Both the position numbers and the translations under genes were made by a program. Under the pieces are notes generated by a model, which saw only the letters and a list, made by a program, of their open reading frames with translations, ran no database searches and was not told the origin of the DNA. Positions 52,277 to 63,640 of a stretch of DNA of 64,000 nt are shown in pieces. The stretch is from Ctena decussata (taxonomy: Eukaryota > Mollusca > Bivalvia > Lucinida > Lucinidae): the NCBI GenBank assembly GCA_963989385.1, contig OZ022507.1:57237400-57301399 (forward strand), given 5' to 3'. Each line of letters starts with the position of its first letter. Within the stretch, counting starts at the first letter, position 1.

Positions 52277-53030
52277 CTTTACCAACAGCTTATAGTGTTA
52301 ATTACTTTTCTATTATTCTGTTCTGTTATGTTTGATGGAAATTTGGACATATTGATGAATTAAGTAGAAAAATTGAGTTATCAATTTTTGTCACCAAATT
52401 CTTTTTCTAAATTCTTTCTGGACATTCGCCAAATTCTTTTACCAAATTCTTTTCTGAAAATTTTTGTGAATGTATGGATATAAGTTGGTTTGCCTGCTTG
52501 CCCGTTTCTCCCTTTGTTTTCGGTTTGTTGTTAGATATCAAATGTTAGCATTAGATAGGTAATAAAAATTAATCGAAACCTTTGGTGTTGTTGTTACTTA
52601 GAATCCAGGTTTAATTATGTTTCCAAAGTGTTTTTAATCAAAGTACAGTAAGTAAACCCAAAATTTTGAGCTGGAAGTACCACAACCAAAAGTGCATACC
52701 CAGATCAGCATTGTCCTTTACGAGCAATTTGATCAGGATCTGCCATTTTGCAGACCACCAGTACTAAGCCATTTTACAGCTTTAAGAAATACCAGCTTCC
52801 AGCCACTTTTAGGACAATTACTGTAACTGGTCAAGATACAGATCCCAGTTTATGGGTCGTAGGTTCAGATATGGATACCACACCATAAGGTGGGTTCCTC
52901 TTCCCAGACAAGACAGTGGCACTATATGCCATACAAATTCCAAGACGACAACTTGTGCTCAGCAAAGGCTGATCTCAATCACACTGTTTGCAAAGATTTC
53001 ACACGAGTGTACAGATTAATGTATACCTTT
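52277..53030. other. No gene recognised between transposase and His-Me ORF
   Basis: Includes three AAATTCTTTTTC-like short repeats at 52395-52460 and a GCAGACC/GATCAG hairpin relative near 52690-52750. It may be the 3' end of the Mutator-like element. Confidence 0.4.
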
Positions 53031-53400
53031 TTACAATTTAAGGTGCAATAAACACAGCGGATATTCCCCATGACTCTGACAATTGCCACGGTTGACACAC
53101 TTGATTCGTTCACAGTTGAGTTCATGGGGCTCGGTCGACAAATGGTCTGACCGTATGCACAAGGCATTGTGACAGAGGTGGCTTATATCTCTGTCACCAA
53201 TATCCAAATGCCTTATGAAAACCATGAAACACAATCTGTGAGCTGTGGTTCATCTCCACTGTCCAGTTACTTGGCACTTGTATTTCACAGCGCCATAGCC
53301 GTTTTTCTGCATTTTCCGCACCCATAGCAAGCATTTTCCAGTTTACGCCCGAGCAATATTTTCCACAGATTCTGGTATTTTTCATAAACGCCATCAATAC
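53031..53400 (-). CDS. ORF with zinc-binding loop of His-Me-finger homing endonucleases (frameshifted)
   Basis: On the minus strand, an upstream piece (53397-53194: ICGKYCSGVNWKMLAMGAEN, then CEIQVPSNWTVEM) overlaps in a different frame with 53234-53031. The second piece reads IRHLDIGDRDISHLCHNALC, IRSDHLSTEPHELNCERIKC and VNRGNCQSHGEYPLCLL. The spacing SHLCHN-x-x-C-x4-HL-x2-EP-x3-N-x2-R-x2-C-x4-C-x2-H-x4-C-L is the zinc-binding loop (Cys/His ligands plus catalytic-region His and Asn) of I-PpoI-type endonucleases. Such proteins cut DNA. Whether this one is active cannot be said: one frameshift near 53200 separates the halves, unless an intron or an error explains it. It lies 0.75 kb downstream of and convergent to the Mutator-like transposase. 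Confidence 0.65.
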
Positions 53401-53689
53401 TGACTTCTCAGAATGAGGCTACAAACACAGACAAGTGTAGGAATACCTTATGGCCTCTAAACCCAGGCTACATTCAAGTTCCATTAGGGAACCCATGTCA
53501 ATATTGGCCACTTTTAAGGGTTCTCACTTAAAAGTCCAATTTCTTCAAAAAATTAAAATAAAATACTCACTGCCTGTAGAATGCCTTTAAATCTAGGAGA
53601 AATGCTGTCTCTGTGCCAAATCCTAGGACTGTATCAGCGAAAATGACTTCACAAACTGAAAGTAAAAATAATTACCTCACCCTATATCA

Positions 53690-53990
53690 GGCACGAGACC
53701 ACAATTTGTTTACTATACAGTTTAATTATCCATCCTTCCATGAAACCTTATTTGACAACACGGCAGGCACTTTTAACTCTCTTTTCCTCAATTCTCTGAG
53801 GCATGACAAACAATTTTCAAACAGATTGTCTACTCTTAAACGGTGGTCATGGGAAGTTTTGCAAAATCAAGACACTGATATCAGTATGTTTTTAGCATTC
53901 AACGAGATTATGCCACCAAAAAAGAAACCTACGTCGTCATGCAAAATTGCAAAAGAATGAAAGACAGAAAAAAAACGTTTTCGGACCACT
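53690..53990 (+). repeat. Right member of the 49.1/53.7 kb direct repeat
   Basis: Matches 49134-49285 at its left part and, inverted, 43345-43640 at its right part. The ORF 53613-53960 (PPKKKPTSSCKIAKE at its end) crosses repeat boundaries and is not convincing as a gene. Confidence 0.7.
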
Positions 53991-55090
53991 CTGCGTTAAC
54001 AGAATTTGATCTTATCTCTCAAAGCGTGCTTAGTCAGTGGCACTTCTGACTGGCCAGTGAACAGTAGTTAAGTAGGCGCTATTTAGCCTTGAGTGGCGTC
54101 TCGAAACCATGAATTGACATTCACTAGTAATTTCTTCAAAATACAATATAGACAAAATATACATTATAACAATTTAATGTTTTGCTGATATATACTGAAA
54201 GGATATAAAAACTTCCACTTTTTATTGCTGGCTGCTGATCTGTTCACTGATGACAGCGTTGAATAGTTAACGACAAAATGCTTGAAACTTATCAAATTTA
54301 AAGATTACGCAGTTTATTTGTATCATTTACTTAAATGACGTCAGTAAAAGAGAGTTATGTCACTGAAATGCATAAGGCGATGCGGGCGTTATCTTATGCA
54401 ACACTCTTTTCGACCATTTCTTACTGTCTTAACATTGTGACGTCATCCACGTTGATTTGCAAGTATCACTGCGGATGATGCTGTCGCGCAAAGCCTATTA
54501 CGGAGACGGCGTCGACGTTAGTTAACGTCATGACCTCTGGTTTTTAATCTCGGTTAGGTGCTTTTCTGACGGTCTTTTGAGCTTCCTGTAAAGAGTTCAC
54601 GTCGTCTGGGATTGTAAATTGCCGTCATTAACGCATAAAATTGTACCGCGACGTCACTTTTTGAAATTTCAGCATTTACCTGGCCAAAAACTCTGCACCT
54701 GTGTGCGATATTTAGGCGCGATGGGCTAAATAAAGCCACTGACCGAGTTCAAACTTTTAAAATTCAATTTGATATTGTAAGAGAAATGTTTCATAAGAAA
54801 ACTGTATACATGAAGCTATTCATCCTTATGTAAACGGTACTAAGAACACGAGGAGCACGTGCTTGTTCCTGACCGATACGGTTGAACGATTTCAGATTCG
54901 GTATTTTGATATAATCAGGTATAAGAGAATATATATGCTGTAAAATTTTGTTGGACGTAGCTGCATTCATTTTTTAGATATTCAAAATTAATGGGTGGAA
55001 GTTTTTTAATCCTTTCAGTATAGGTAAAAGACATACTTGGCTTGATAGCCATTTTTATAGCGGCGATTTCGAACAAACGTGGAGGGAAGT
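53991..55090. other. No gene recognised
   Basis: AT-rich sequence with several ACGTCA sites (54337, 54440, 54525, 54650), again reminiscent of ACGTC-type elements, but no paired ends found. Confidence 0.45.
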
Positions 55091-55098
55091 GGGGTAGG

Positions 55099-55117
55099 TG
55101 GAGGGGGGGGGGGGGGG
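55099..55117 (+). repeat. Poly-G run
   Basis: About 17 consecutive G inside a GGGTAGGTGGAG context, next to the foldback that follows. Confidence 0.9.
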
Positions 55118-55154
55118 GCTGGAGATGGGGGATGGTGGTGCCTATAAGGTCCTT

Positions 55155-55372
55155 TACTGCCCAACAGCAAAGTGTTTTTTTTTCTAGTTTATTTTATTTT
55201 CAGCTGATGATTAGCCGATAGTGTCCTAAACCGATAGCGGTTACGCTCAATAAGCACTGCTTTTTGAATAATTGGATTATAATCTACTGACCACAACCGG
55301 TTTAGTATAGCAAGCACTATAGACTACAATGTAATCATCAGCTGAAAATAAAACATTTTGCTGTTGGGCAGA
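55155..55372. mobile_element. Foldback MITE (~218 bp)
   Basis: CTGCCCAACAGCAAAGTG... and ...CATTTTGCTGTTGGGCAG pair as outer arms; TTTATTTTCAGCTGATGATT and TCATCAGCTGAAAATAAA as inner arms. Confidence 0.8.
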
Positions 55373-55893
55373 GAAAAGGCCTGATACCCCCCTAACACCC
55401 TTCCCCCGCCTTAGTTGGTATGTGCTTGATTATATTTCCACTTCTTGGAGCTAACTTCCAACTGTATAGGGTGGACAAGAGTTAGCTACGAAAAATTAAC
55501 AAAAGGGAATAATTGTATCAAAAATAAATGTTTAATACAATTACCACCACCCTACCCTGACCCCTTTGTTATTTTTTGTTCTTTGCGCATCGCATGCGTA
55601 TTACACATATTTATATAAAACTTAATGAACTACTTTCAACTTAATATTAAAAAGCGGAAGCGTACTTTTTTATATTAAAATAATCCTACTGGTGATATTC
55701 CGTTAAATCGTACTTGGAGGTACGGCTCTTGTTGTTTTCATACATTTTTGTACCACGTTTTGAGAAAAATATTCAACGTTGATGAAATCATAAAGCGGAT
55801 ACCGGCAACAAATTGTGACGGACAGATAGATGGACAGAGTGGCCGTAGTAAAAATAAAAAGAAAAGACCCTTCTCCACCCACGCCCCCCTCAG

Positions 55894-55894
<1 letters not shown>

Positions 55895-55950
<56 letters not shown>
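55895..55950 (+). repeat. (GA)n microsatellite
   Basis: About 25 GA units followed by A-rich purine sequence to 56040. The Arg/Glu and Leu/Ser ORFs over it are repeat translations. Confidence 0.95.
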
Positions 55951-55951
<1 letters not shown>

Positions 55952-56109
55952 AAGGTTAAAAGAAAAGATAAAAGAAAAGGTATCCAAAGAGAGAGAGAAA
56001 AAAGACACAAAAAAGAGGAAAGCAAAAAATAAAAAAAGAAAGATTTGTTTCATCACCAAGATGGGCGAAGATACACAAAACAAGCGATAACTGATTCTCA
56101 ACCTCATAT

Positions 56110-57015
56110 TAGACTAAGTTATTGTCAACATAGGTACCAGTCATTACCAATTTAGGTGGAACAATTACTTCGAAAACTGCACGATATATACATTTCACAC
56201 TACCTGCAACGTAAAAAGAAATATCCTTTCCAGAGCCGTAGCGTATGTCTGCGTAATTGTTGAAAATGAATTTTTGAAAGACCCTCGACATCGCTTATAA
56301 AAGACTGTATGAAGGTCGATTTCTCAGAAAATGCGTATATACACCAGCACTATGGCCTTGTTTGCTCCTAGTGTGAGTCCTAAAACACATAATGGGATGC
56401 CACTAGCACTAGAAGCTGTCACATGCCGAAAAAAAAACAACCTTGAAATATTTACCTCCGAAAATTGAGTTCGACGCAGTGTTTGTTTTCAAACACCTGC
56501 TATGCTGAGCTTACAAACAAGCAGGACCAACACAACAAATATGGGGTAAATATGACCTCTGACATCATGAGAAAAATAAGTGTTATATGTCGACTAGCTA
56601 ATTACATGTATGTAATAGGTGAAATTTAAGGGATCAAATAATCAACCCATCCCCATTTGCCAGCAATTTTCTTGAAACCTCCGGCCGTGGCAAGGATAAT
56701 TCGTGAAGTAAATGTAAAAGGCTCGACACGACGGGGCATTGATATTTGCGGCATAGCTTATTTGTTCTAATACATTCTCGGGTAAGGGCGTAGCTGTATA
56801 ATATCAAATAACTATACTGGGACAAAAAAGTAAGGAATGAAAATTACATTGTGCGATTTCAAAAACACTGGTAAATAGTTTAGAAATAAGCATATGTCTT
56901 CAAAAATATTCATTTTCTTTGGTTTCTGTGTTAAAATGCTGAACGCATCACTGTCAGCTCGGTCAAAACAAGGCTAGAAGTCCGACTACCCTCAAAATTA
57001 AAGTGATGTGAATTC
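56110..57015. other. No gene recognised
   Basis: Unique AT-rich sequence on both strands with no motif, exon or repeat that I can support. Confidence 0.5.
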
Positions 57016-57022
57016 CCCATAG

Positions 57023-57356
57023 CACAGGGTATAATCGATTCCGCCAATTTTCGCTTCCTGCAGAGACTGTCCGTCATATTTGGCTTCAGCCGAGACTGTC
57101 CGCGAACTCTTGCTTCCTGCAGGGGCCACTGTCCTCGAAAAATGGCTTCCTGCCGAGACTGTCCGAGTGCCTCTGCTTTCTGTCGAGAGCCTCGGCAGGA
57201 AGCAGAATCACGCGGACAGTCTCTGCAGGAATGCAATTTATCATGTACAGAAGTCTCGACAGGAAGCAAGAGATCGTGGACAGTCTCGGCGGAAGCCAAA
57301 TATGATGTACAGTCTCTCCAGGAAGCGAAAATTAGCGGAATCGATTATACCCTGTG
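57023..57356. mobile_element. 334 bp palindromic MITE with CACAGGG ends and 5 bp target duplication
   Basis: CATAG at 57018-57022 recurs at 57357-57361. The first ~48 bp, from CACAGGGTATAATCGATTCC, are the inverse complement of the last ~48 with two mismatches. The interior repeats a ~21 bp unit CTTCCTGCNGAGACTGTCCG about four times in each orientation. A CAC start with a 5 bp duplication fits Transib, the superfamily related to RAG1; CACAGGG is one base from the CACAGTG heptamer. No ORF of its own. Confidence 0.8.
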
Positions 57357-57387
57357 CATAGGAAAATGATAGTGTTCTCATTTATAC

Positions 57388-57440
57388 GGATGTGACTTTT
57401 GGATGTGACCTTTGGATGTGACCTTTGGATGTGACCTTTG
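57388..57440 (+). repeat. 14 bp tandem repeat (GGATGTGACCTTTT), 4 units
   Basis: GGATGTGACTTTTGGATGTG followed by two more ACCTTTGGATGTG units and a partial. Confidence 0.9.
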
Positions 57441-58345
57441 TCAGAAAAGAGATTTTTGATTTTGTTTCTGCCAGGCGATTTTCAAAATGATTAATTTTAA
57501 ATCTATCATGAAAATTATGCATAATTTTAAAACTCTGATATTCGAACTTTTGCAGACGCGACTCACTATTGAAATCCTACCACTTTGACTTTAGGGGTAG
57601 TGGCATGCGAAAGATCATCGAACTGACAAATTTGAATTAGGTAACAATTAATAGCAGAATAAAAATGGCGAATGACCATGTTAACTAAAATATCAATGCG
57701 ACATAGACCTCAAAATTCCATCTTACAATTCCGACCCCTAAATCGGTTTGCCCAGTAGAGGAAATTGGGGCAAGTGGGACACTTATTGAAAAAGCACCTG
57801 TGTTCACGATCCGATATGATACAACGAGATCAAATATGTTGGTACTTTCTAACTTACCATCATATAATATCGTATTACAAGTTAGATCCCTTGCACTGAT
57901 ATACGTTAAACAACAGGACTACTTTAAACCCTGTAGTTAAATGTCCCGCTTACCCAAATTATATGGCGCAAATCGGACACTAGCGGCCAATAAATTAAAA
58001 TCATTTCAACTCTCATTTGGTTTCAGTATAAAAGAAAAATGCAAGAGTTTGGGCTTTAGATGAAGCCATTTGTTTTACAGAACAGACAGACGTAGATATT
58101 AGAACGCTTGTTCCTTTTTATAATATCAGGTTTAGATAGCAAAAGAAAAAATATAAATAAACTATACCCATGAATAACAGTTATTTACAGTGGGCTTAAG
58201 TTATATTAACATATTCAGTAACTCGAATTTACATTAACAGTAAAATAAAATTTTCAAATACTATGTATAGAGTACTGACATTAACCAGAGAACGGGCATG
58301 GTCCATTAAAAATTAACACCAAGATAGTCAACCCACTTTATTTCC
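57441..58345. other. No gene recognised
   Basis: AT-rich unique-looking sequence; no coding or repeat structure seen. Confidence 0.5.
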
Positions 58346-58350
58346 TATTC

Positions 58351-58377
58351 ATCCCCCGACCGAAAGGTTCGGGGGAT
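58351..58377. repeat. Hairpin ATCCCCCGACC/GGTTCGGGGGAT
   Basis: A 10-11 bp stem with a short GAAA-type loop at the left edge of the following tandem repeat. Confidence 0.8.
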
Positions 58378-59210
58378 ATAACGATGAGCCTGGCGTCCGT
58401 TCGTAAACATTTTCTTGTCCGCTCCATATCTTTAATACCTTTTGGAATTTTCATGAAACTTCACAGTTACGTAGAACAGGTCATGACAATGTGTCGCGTA
58501 CAAGAATTGTAACTTGCTATTGTACTTTTTGAGTTATCTCCTCTTTGATGATTTTGGGCAGATTCGTGTCCGCTCTGTATCTTGATTACACTTATAAATG
58601 CTTTAATGATACTTTACAGATATATAGAACAAGTGAAGGCCATGTGTCGCGAACAAGAATGACAACTCTTGCATTCCTACTTTTTGAATTATTTTCCCCT
58701 AATGGCTTTAGGTGTGCTTTCGTGTCTGCTCTATAACTTAATTACCGTTTGAAATAGTTTCATGATACTTCACAGATATGTCAAACGGGTCATTAAGACA
58801 TATTGAGTTATATGCCCTTGATGGTTTTAGCTGTTTTAGCTGTTTTTTTTTTCGTGTTTACTCAATAACTTGAATACCCTTTGAAATATTTTTACGATAC
58901 TTCGCAGATATGCAGAACAGGTCATGACAATGTGTGGCAAATAGGAATGACAACTCTTGCATTTTCACATTTTGAGTTATTACCCCTTGATGGCTTTAGC
59001 TGTGATTTTTCGTTTGCTCCATAACTCGAATACCCTTTGAAATATTTTTATGATACTTCACAGATATGCAAAACAGGTCATGAAAATTTGTCTGATATAT
59101 GAATGGCAACTCTGTCATTCTTACTGTCTGAGTTATTTTCCTTTGGAAGGTTGAGCTGCAGTAAGCGGTCTCTGCTTTATATCTGTATAACCCTGGCTCG
59201 CTTCACAATT
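58378..59210 (+). repeat. Degenerate ~150-190 bp tandem repeat, about five units
   Basis: Each unit has ATACCNTTTGRAATWTTTTN, ATGATACTTCACAGATATG, ACAGGTCATGACAATGTGT, ACTTTTTGAGTTATNNCCCC and TGGYTTTAGCTGTG in that order. Unit starts are near 58400, 58570, 58730, 58860 and 59020. No coding capacity. Confidence 0.8.
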
Positions 59211-60280
59211 TTAATACCCTTATAACTTTTAGAATATTGATGATCATGCCATGATATCTTATCATGTTCCTAACACTCTGTGATCTTACGTACCCCACCC
59301 CAATTCTTTCAAGATTTGGATTATTTGTCCAAATTCACTTACTAGAGAGCTCAAAATAAGATTTGTAGGGTAGTTCTTTAGAAGTTATTCACACAAGTTG
59401 AAATGTTAAGTGTATCATGTGCTCTTCATTGTATACACTGTGGCTGTTTGAGATTTTACCTCGTTTTAAAGGTCTAGCATACTGTTTTGGTCTGAGTATC
59501 ATGCATCTGTTATACAGATAATGTCAATCAGATACATAAAAGAATGACAACACATTACTTTTATGCGTTTTGAAGTGCACCCTGTTTACCAACGCGCAAG
59601 GGGACATAGGTCGGGGATTTGCCATCTCCTCTGATGGCGATTTTGAAGTTTCTTTCAGATGCCTTAAACAGTTTTGTTAAAATGTTATCATTGTTAAAGA
59701 TAAATCTGTGTAGAAACAAAGATTAACATATTACTATGTAAGGAGTATTAAATAAATTGATAAATGATAAGGGGGAATAAAGTGGGTGGGGTAAGCCGAA
59801 GTTGTAATGTTACAAGCCGAAGTTGCTCAGTAAACAACAGCCACCTCATCTTTTGCTATATCAAGTTGCTCCCAGCAAGATTCTGAATACCAATAGTATT
59901 CAACTCACTTCTTGAGTTTCTACATCAAAGTATATACCTGAAGTAGTTAAGTCAAAAGACTGGCGTCCCAGTTACCCCAACATATTGAAGAAAAAGGTAC
60001 GTACTTACTTCAATCTCCTGCTTTCCTTTCCGGGGCCCACAGCTACCATAAATATATCATGATTCTACAAATTCGTTGTTTATTAGACATGTCAGAGTAT
60101 TTAAAATTAATGAATACTTATAAAAGTATTTGAAAATAACAGTTCTGTCAGATATCTGCATTATTCGTACGATTTCCTAAATTTCAGCAAATCACACATA
60201 TAAAAAGTTAGTGGTTTCCAGTAGGCTAGTGGCCATAGGGGCAATTTTTTGGTGTTAGAAAAAAGTAAAAAGTATGCAAA
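59211..60280. other. No gene recognised
   Basis: AT-rich sequence, no supported exon or repeat. Confidence 0.5.
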
Positions 60281-60289
60281 GACCAGGAA

Positions 60290-60620
60290 CTGAAACAATC
60301 AAAATCCAAATCCAGCCCTCAAACCATAGTTGGAAACAACTAAGATTACAAATAATCAAGATACCGAGAACTTATGGCCAACCGAGCGAGCAGCTTGTTC
60401 CCAAAAGGTGGCCACTCAGCAACCCAAACCGAACCAAAAATAATAAGAACATACATAAGGTAAAACATCACAGAAATTCTGACACCAAAAACAGGCAACA
60501 GAGAACCACAACAGAACTACCGCCTTGGAACGGTCAGTAATGAATTACTGGGGGGCTTAAATCGATTTTACAGGCCCAACCTCACCCTCAGTTTCTGAAG
60601 TGGTACAAAACATTTAGTTA
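60290..60620 (-). mobile_element. Penelope-like 3' UTR fragment, reverse orientation
   Basis: CAGAACTACCGCCTTGGAAC, GGTCAGTAATGAATTACTGG, GGGCTTAAATCGATTTTACA and GGCCCAACCTCACCCTCAG match the inverse of 47940-48050 and parallel 45345-45430. No RT sequence accompanies it, so it is a solo 3' fragment. Confidence 0.65.
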
Positions 60621-62265
60621 GTTGTTCGGTTCGCATGATAACCCTCTAACTCGTCAATGAATCATCACGGTAAACACATAAATCAAATTTCAACACCATG
60701 AAGAAGCAAAGACGAGGACTCAACAGATACAACGAGCCGTCTGACAGGTGGAGATCCCTGTCCTGCCAAACAACCCCACTGGAAATCTGAAGCAAAAGAA
60801 GGTCACCAGTTGAGCCCCGGTGGACCAAGCAACAGACAAAAAGGCTCCAGCACTGTACCTTAGGCACTACGTATCGAAAATTGTTCGCTTTTACCGACTT
60901 ATAGAAAATTCTGTGTATATTAATATAATTGCATTTTCATAAAGTATTTGAAGTAAAGTTACATAAAATTATGAACAGAATGCTTATTTGAGTAATTTTT
61001 GAAGCGATATACAATGTAAAATTTATGTTATCAATAGAAATGCTTAGAAATTTGATTAAAACAAACTGCAATAAGCCCAGAAGAGGGCTGAAATAAAGAA
61101 CAATATCTATCGTCAACAAGTCGATCATCAGTTGGTTTTACGAAGTAAACGGCACAATCAGGAACATTCAGATTCCATACCTAAGGGGAAAAACGTACTT
61201 ACCTAAACCAACAACAGTTCACAAAATGCGACAAGGAATATCTGGCTCATTCCCAACACTACCACCACACCCTAAGATAGTTTTATCGCAAGGTCACATA
61301 TATAGTAAAAGGTTTACGTCAACGTTTTAAGACTTGTAACTTCCAAACCCTGAGATGAATTTATTTCATATTTGGTACAATGATAGATGTTGGTCCAAAA
61401 TTTGACAGTACCATGTCCATCTCTCTTCATGATAATATGATTTTTTGTTTCGTTAATAAATATGTCTCGCTGAACTACGAAAAAGTAGATGCAGGACTAT
61501 TGGTCAAATATCTTTCATTGTCAAAAATTGAAAAGCATATTTCATGTGTAGTTGATGTTATATCTTTGTGTATGAGTTGTGGATAGCTGGGTATGGAAAC
61601 ACGGAAAAACAAGAATACAGTGGCAAAATATAAATAAATGAGCAAAGACAATGGAGGGGGCAGGCGGCCAGGCAATGTTCGGTTGTATGTATGATTTCAG
61701 CTAGTCTGCAAGATAAAAATAGAGCAGATAAACCAAAATTCTCTTCTTTACTTATTCATTTGGTTAAACATTTACACTAGTACGAAAAAAAGTTTTAGAG
61801 CCATAGCAGCAATGTCTCACATAGGCCTCCAGCAAAGTATAATTCTTATCATACTGCCAAGTTCTATTACCTTGGCTTCGTAAATTCTAGTAACTTTGGC
61901 CTGCTATATTATGAATAGAATATAACAATCTATTATGAGTGTCGATATATGATAGCGAAATCTCACCCGAAGGGCTGGAATTTCTACCAGGGACGTGGTT
62001 TACTAAGCCTTTCACGTCGCGCGCGTCAGGTGCGAGCGACGCTTCATAGCCGGTTTTAGTGACGTCGTTAAAATTTGGGGATGTCAAAAACCTAAGATTT
62101 GCTATCAAACTTCCTCCTTGTTGCTTACATGTCCATTTCGATCCTTCAAAATTAAAATATTAGTCAAAAGGATGAAACATTCCTGTTGTTAATGTAAGAA
62201 AGATATTGCCAATGGAAGATTATGGCGTGACAAGCGTTGTAATATTCTATCTGGTATTAAAGTCA
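60621..62265. other. No gene recognised
   Basis: Several 60-75 codon ORFs (60646-60867, 61380-61586, 61887-62108) show neither motifs nor splice context. 61960-62090 contains TCACGTCGCGCGCGTCAGG and TGACGTCG, possibly an old ACGTC-type element. Confidence 0.45.
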
Positions 62266-62269
62266 AATT

Positions 62270-62545
62270 ATATTAATATATTTCTGACACTAAAAATTAT
62301 ATTCATTCACAAAATAATTTTTATTTGAGATATAAAGATATATCTACGTGCCTAAAAATATTGATTGGCAATAACAATGTATTCGTTCATAAAGATATTT
62401 ATTTTAGATATAAAAATATGTTTATTTCCAAAATAAATATTTATTGCATATAAAAATATATATTCGTTCACAAAAATATAGATGTGCGATATGAAAATAA
62501 AATAAAATATTTATTTGCAATATCTTATTCACATTAAAATAAAAT
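62270..62545. repeat. AT-rich degenerate minisatellite
   Basis: TATTTATTTGAGATATAAAG-like units of ~55-65 bp with TTCATTCACAAAATAA / TTCGTTCACAAAAATATA junctions recur four to five times. Confidence 0.6.
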
Positions 62546-62679
62546 GAATACATTTATGTCGATTATTTATTTGCGTGGGTATGGACATGGTTTTGTAACA
62601 GTGAGCTTCATTGGCTGTCTGACACTTAATATGGCACCATCTATTGATTAAATAGGGATGTGAAAACAAACTGGAGGGC

Positions 62680-63480
62680 AGGGTAGGGTAGAGTAGGGTA
62701 GGATAGGATAGGTGAGGGTGTAAGTCAATATACAGAGACAGACAGACTGACAAATGGAGTGGAGCGGGGTAGGTAGGGAGGGCTGAATGGGTTTGGCTGG
62801 AGTGAGGTGGGACGGGGCGAGGCAGAGAGGGTTGATGTAGGTAAGGTTAGGGTGGGTTGGGGTGGAGTGGTGTATCCATTAAGGATAATAACTGCAACTG
62901 CAGTGGAAGAGGTTAGGGTAGGATGCACGGTATTGGTGCGGTTGGACGCGGTGGGAAAGGGTAGGGTAAAGTAGGGTATAGGGAAGTTAGGGGTGTGGCT
63001 GGGTGGGTGTTCATTTAAGATAACTGAAACTGGAATTAGAAGACAAAATTAAATATCGGACTTGGTGCTAATATCCGGGATAACAGATGTAGAGTAAGGT
63101 AGGGTAGGGCGGTGTGGGGTGGATGTGGGGTAGGGTGAGGTGAGGTGGGGTGGGGTGGGCTGGGAGGGGGTGGGACGGTGTGTTCATTCAGGATAACTGC
63201 AACTGCAATGAAGGAGTTTAGGGTAGGATGCGTGGTGATGGTGGGGTTACTGGGGTGGGGTTTGGAAAGGAAGGGTAAAGTATGGTATATGGAAGGTTGG
63301 GGTGGGATGGGGTGACGTGCCCATTTAAGAAAACTGCAACTGTAATTAGGAGACAAAATCAAATATCGGACTGGGTGCTAATATCCGGGATAAAAGATAT
63401 TCAGTAAGGTAGGGTAGGGTGGTGTGGAGTGGGAGAGTAGCGTGTGGTGGGCTTGGATCGGATGAAATGGGGTAGGGTAG
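62680..63480 (+). repeat. G-rich GGGTA/GGTAG satellite, two ~330 bp higher-order units
   Basis: Pentamer-like GTAGG, GGGTA and GGGGTG units dominate the plus strand. They are interrupted by CAACTGCARTGRAGGAGKTTAGGGTAGGATG and AGACAAAATYAAATATCGGAC, which occur twice (near 62895/63200 and 63040/63350), giving a ~305-330 bp higher-order period. Proline-rich ORFs on the minus strand are shadows. Confidence 0.85.
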
Positions 63481-63640
63481 GGTCCCTGCATACCCCAACC
63501 CTACCCCACTCTACCCTTCCCTGCAAACCATACAAACTACACCGATCAACCCGCAAATCATAACCTAACCTAGCCTACCCCACCGCACCAAACCCATGCC
63601 ATCCAAACTCCCTACTCTACCTTACCCTACCCTTCTATAA
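63481..63640 (-). repeat. C-rich continuation: the satellite on the opposite strand
   Basis: From 63485 the plus strand switches to CCCAACCCTACCCCACTCTA and TACCTTACCCTACCC, i.e. the same GGGTA-type units on the minus strand, after GGTAGGGTAGGGTCCCTGCA. The array is thus head-to-head around 63482. Confidence 0.85.

Noticed and set aside
55703..56107. Leu/Ser-rich and Arg/Glu-rich proteins
   Set aside because: They are translations of the (GA)n/(CT)n microsatellite and adjacent purine-rich sequence.
62529..63362. Pro/Ser/Thr-rich minus-strand proteins
   Set aside because: They are reverse translations of the G-rich satellite, present in several frames at once.
62680..63480. True telomere repeat
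   Set aside because: The units are GGGTA/GGTAG/GGGGTG mixtures with a ~305-330 bp higher-order period, not (TTAGGG)n, and the strand flips at 63482.
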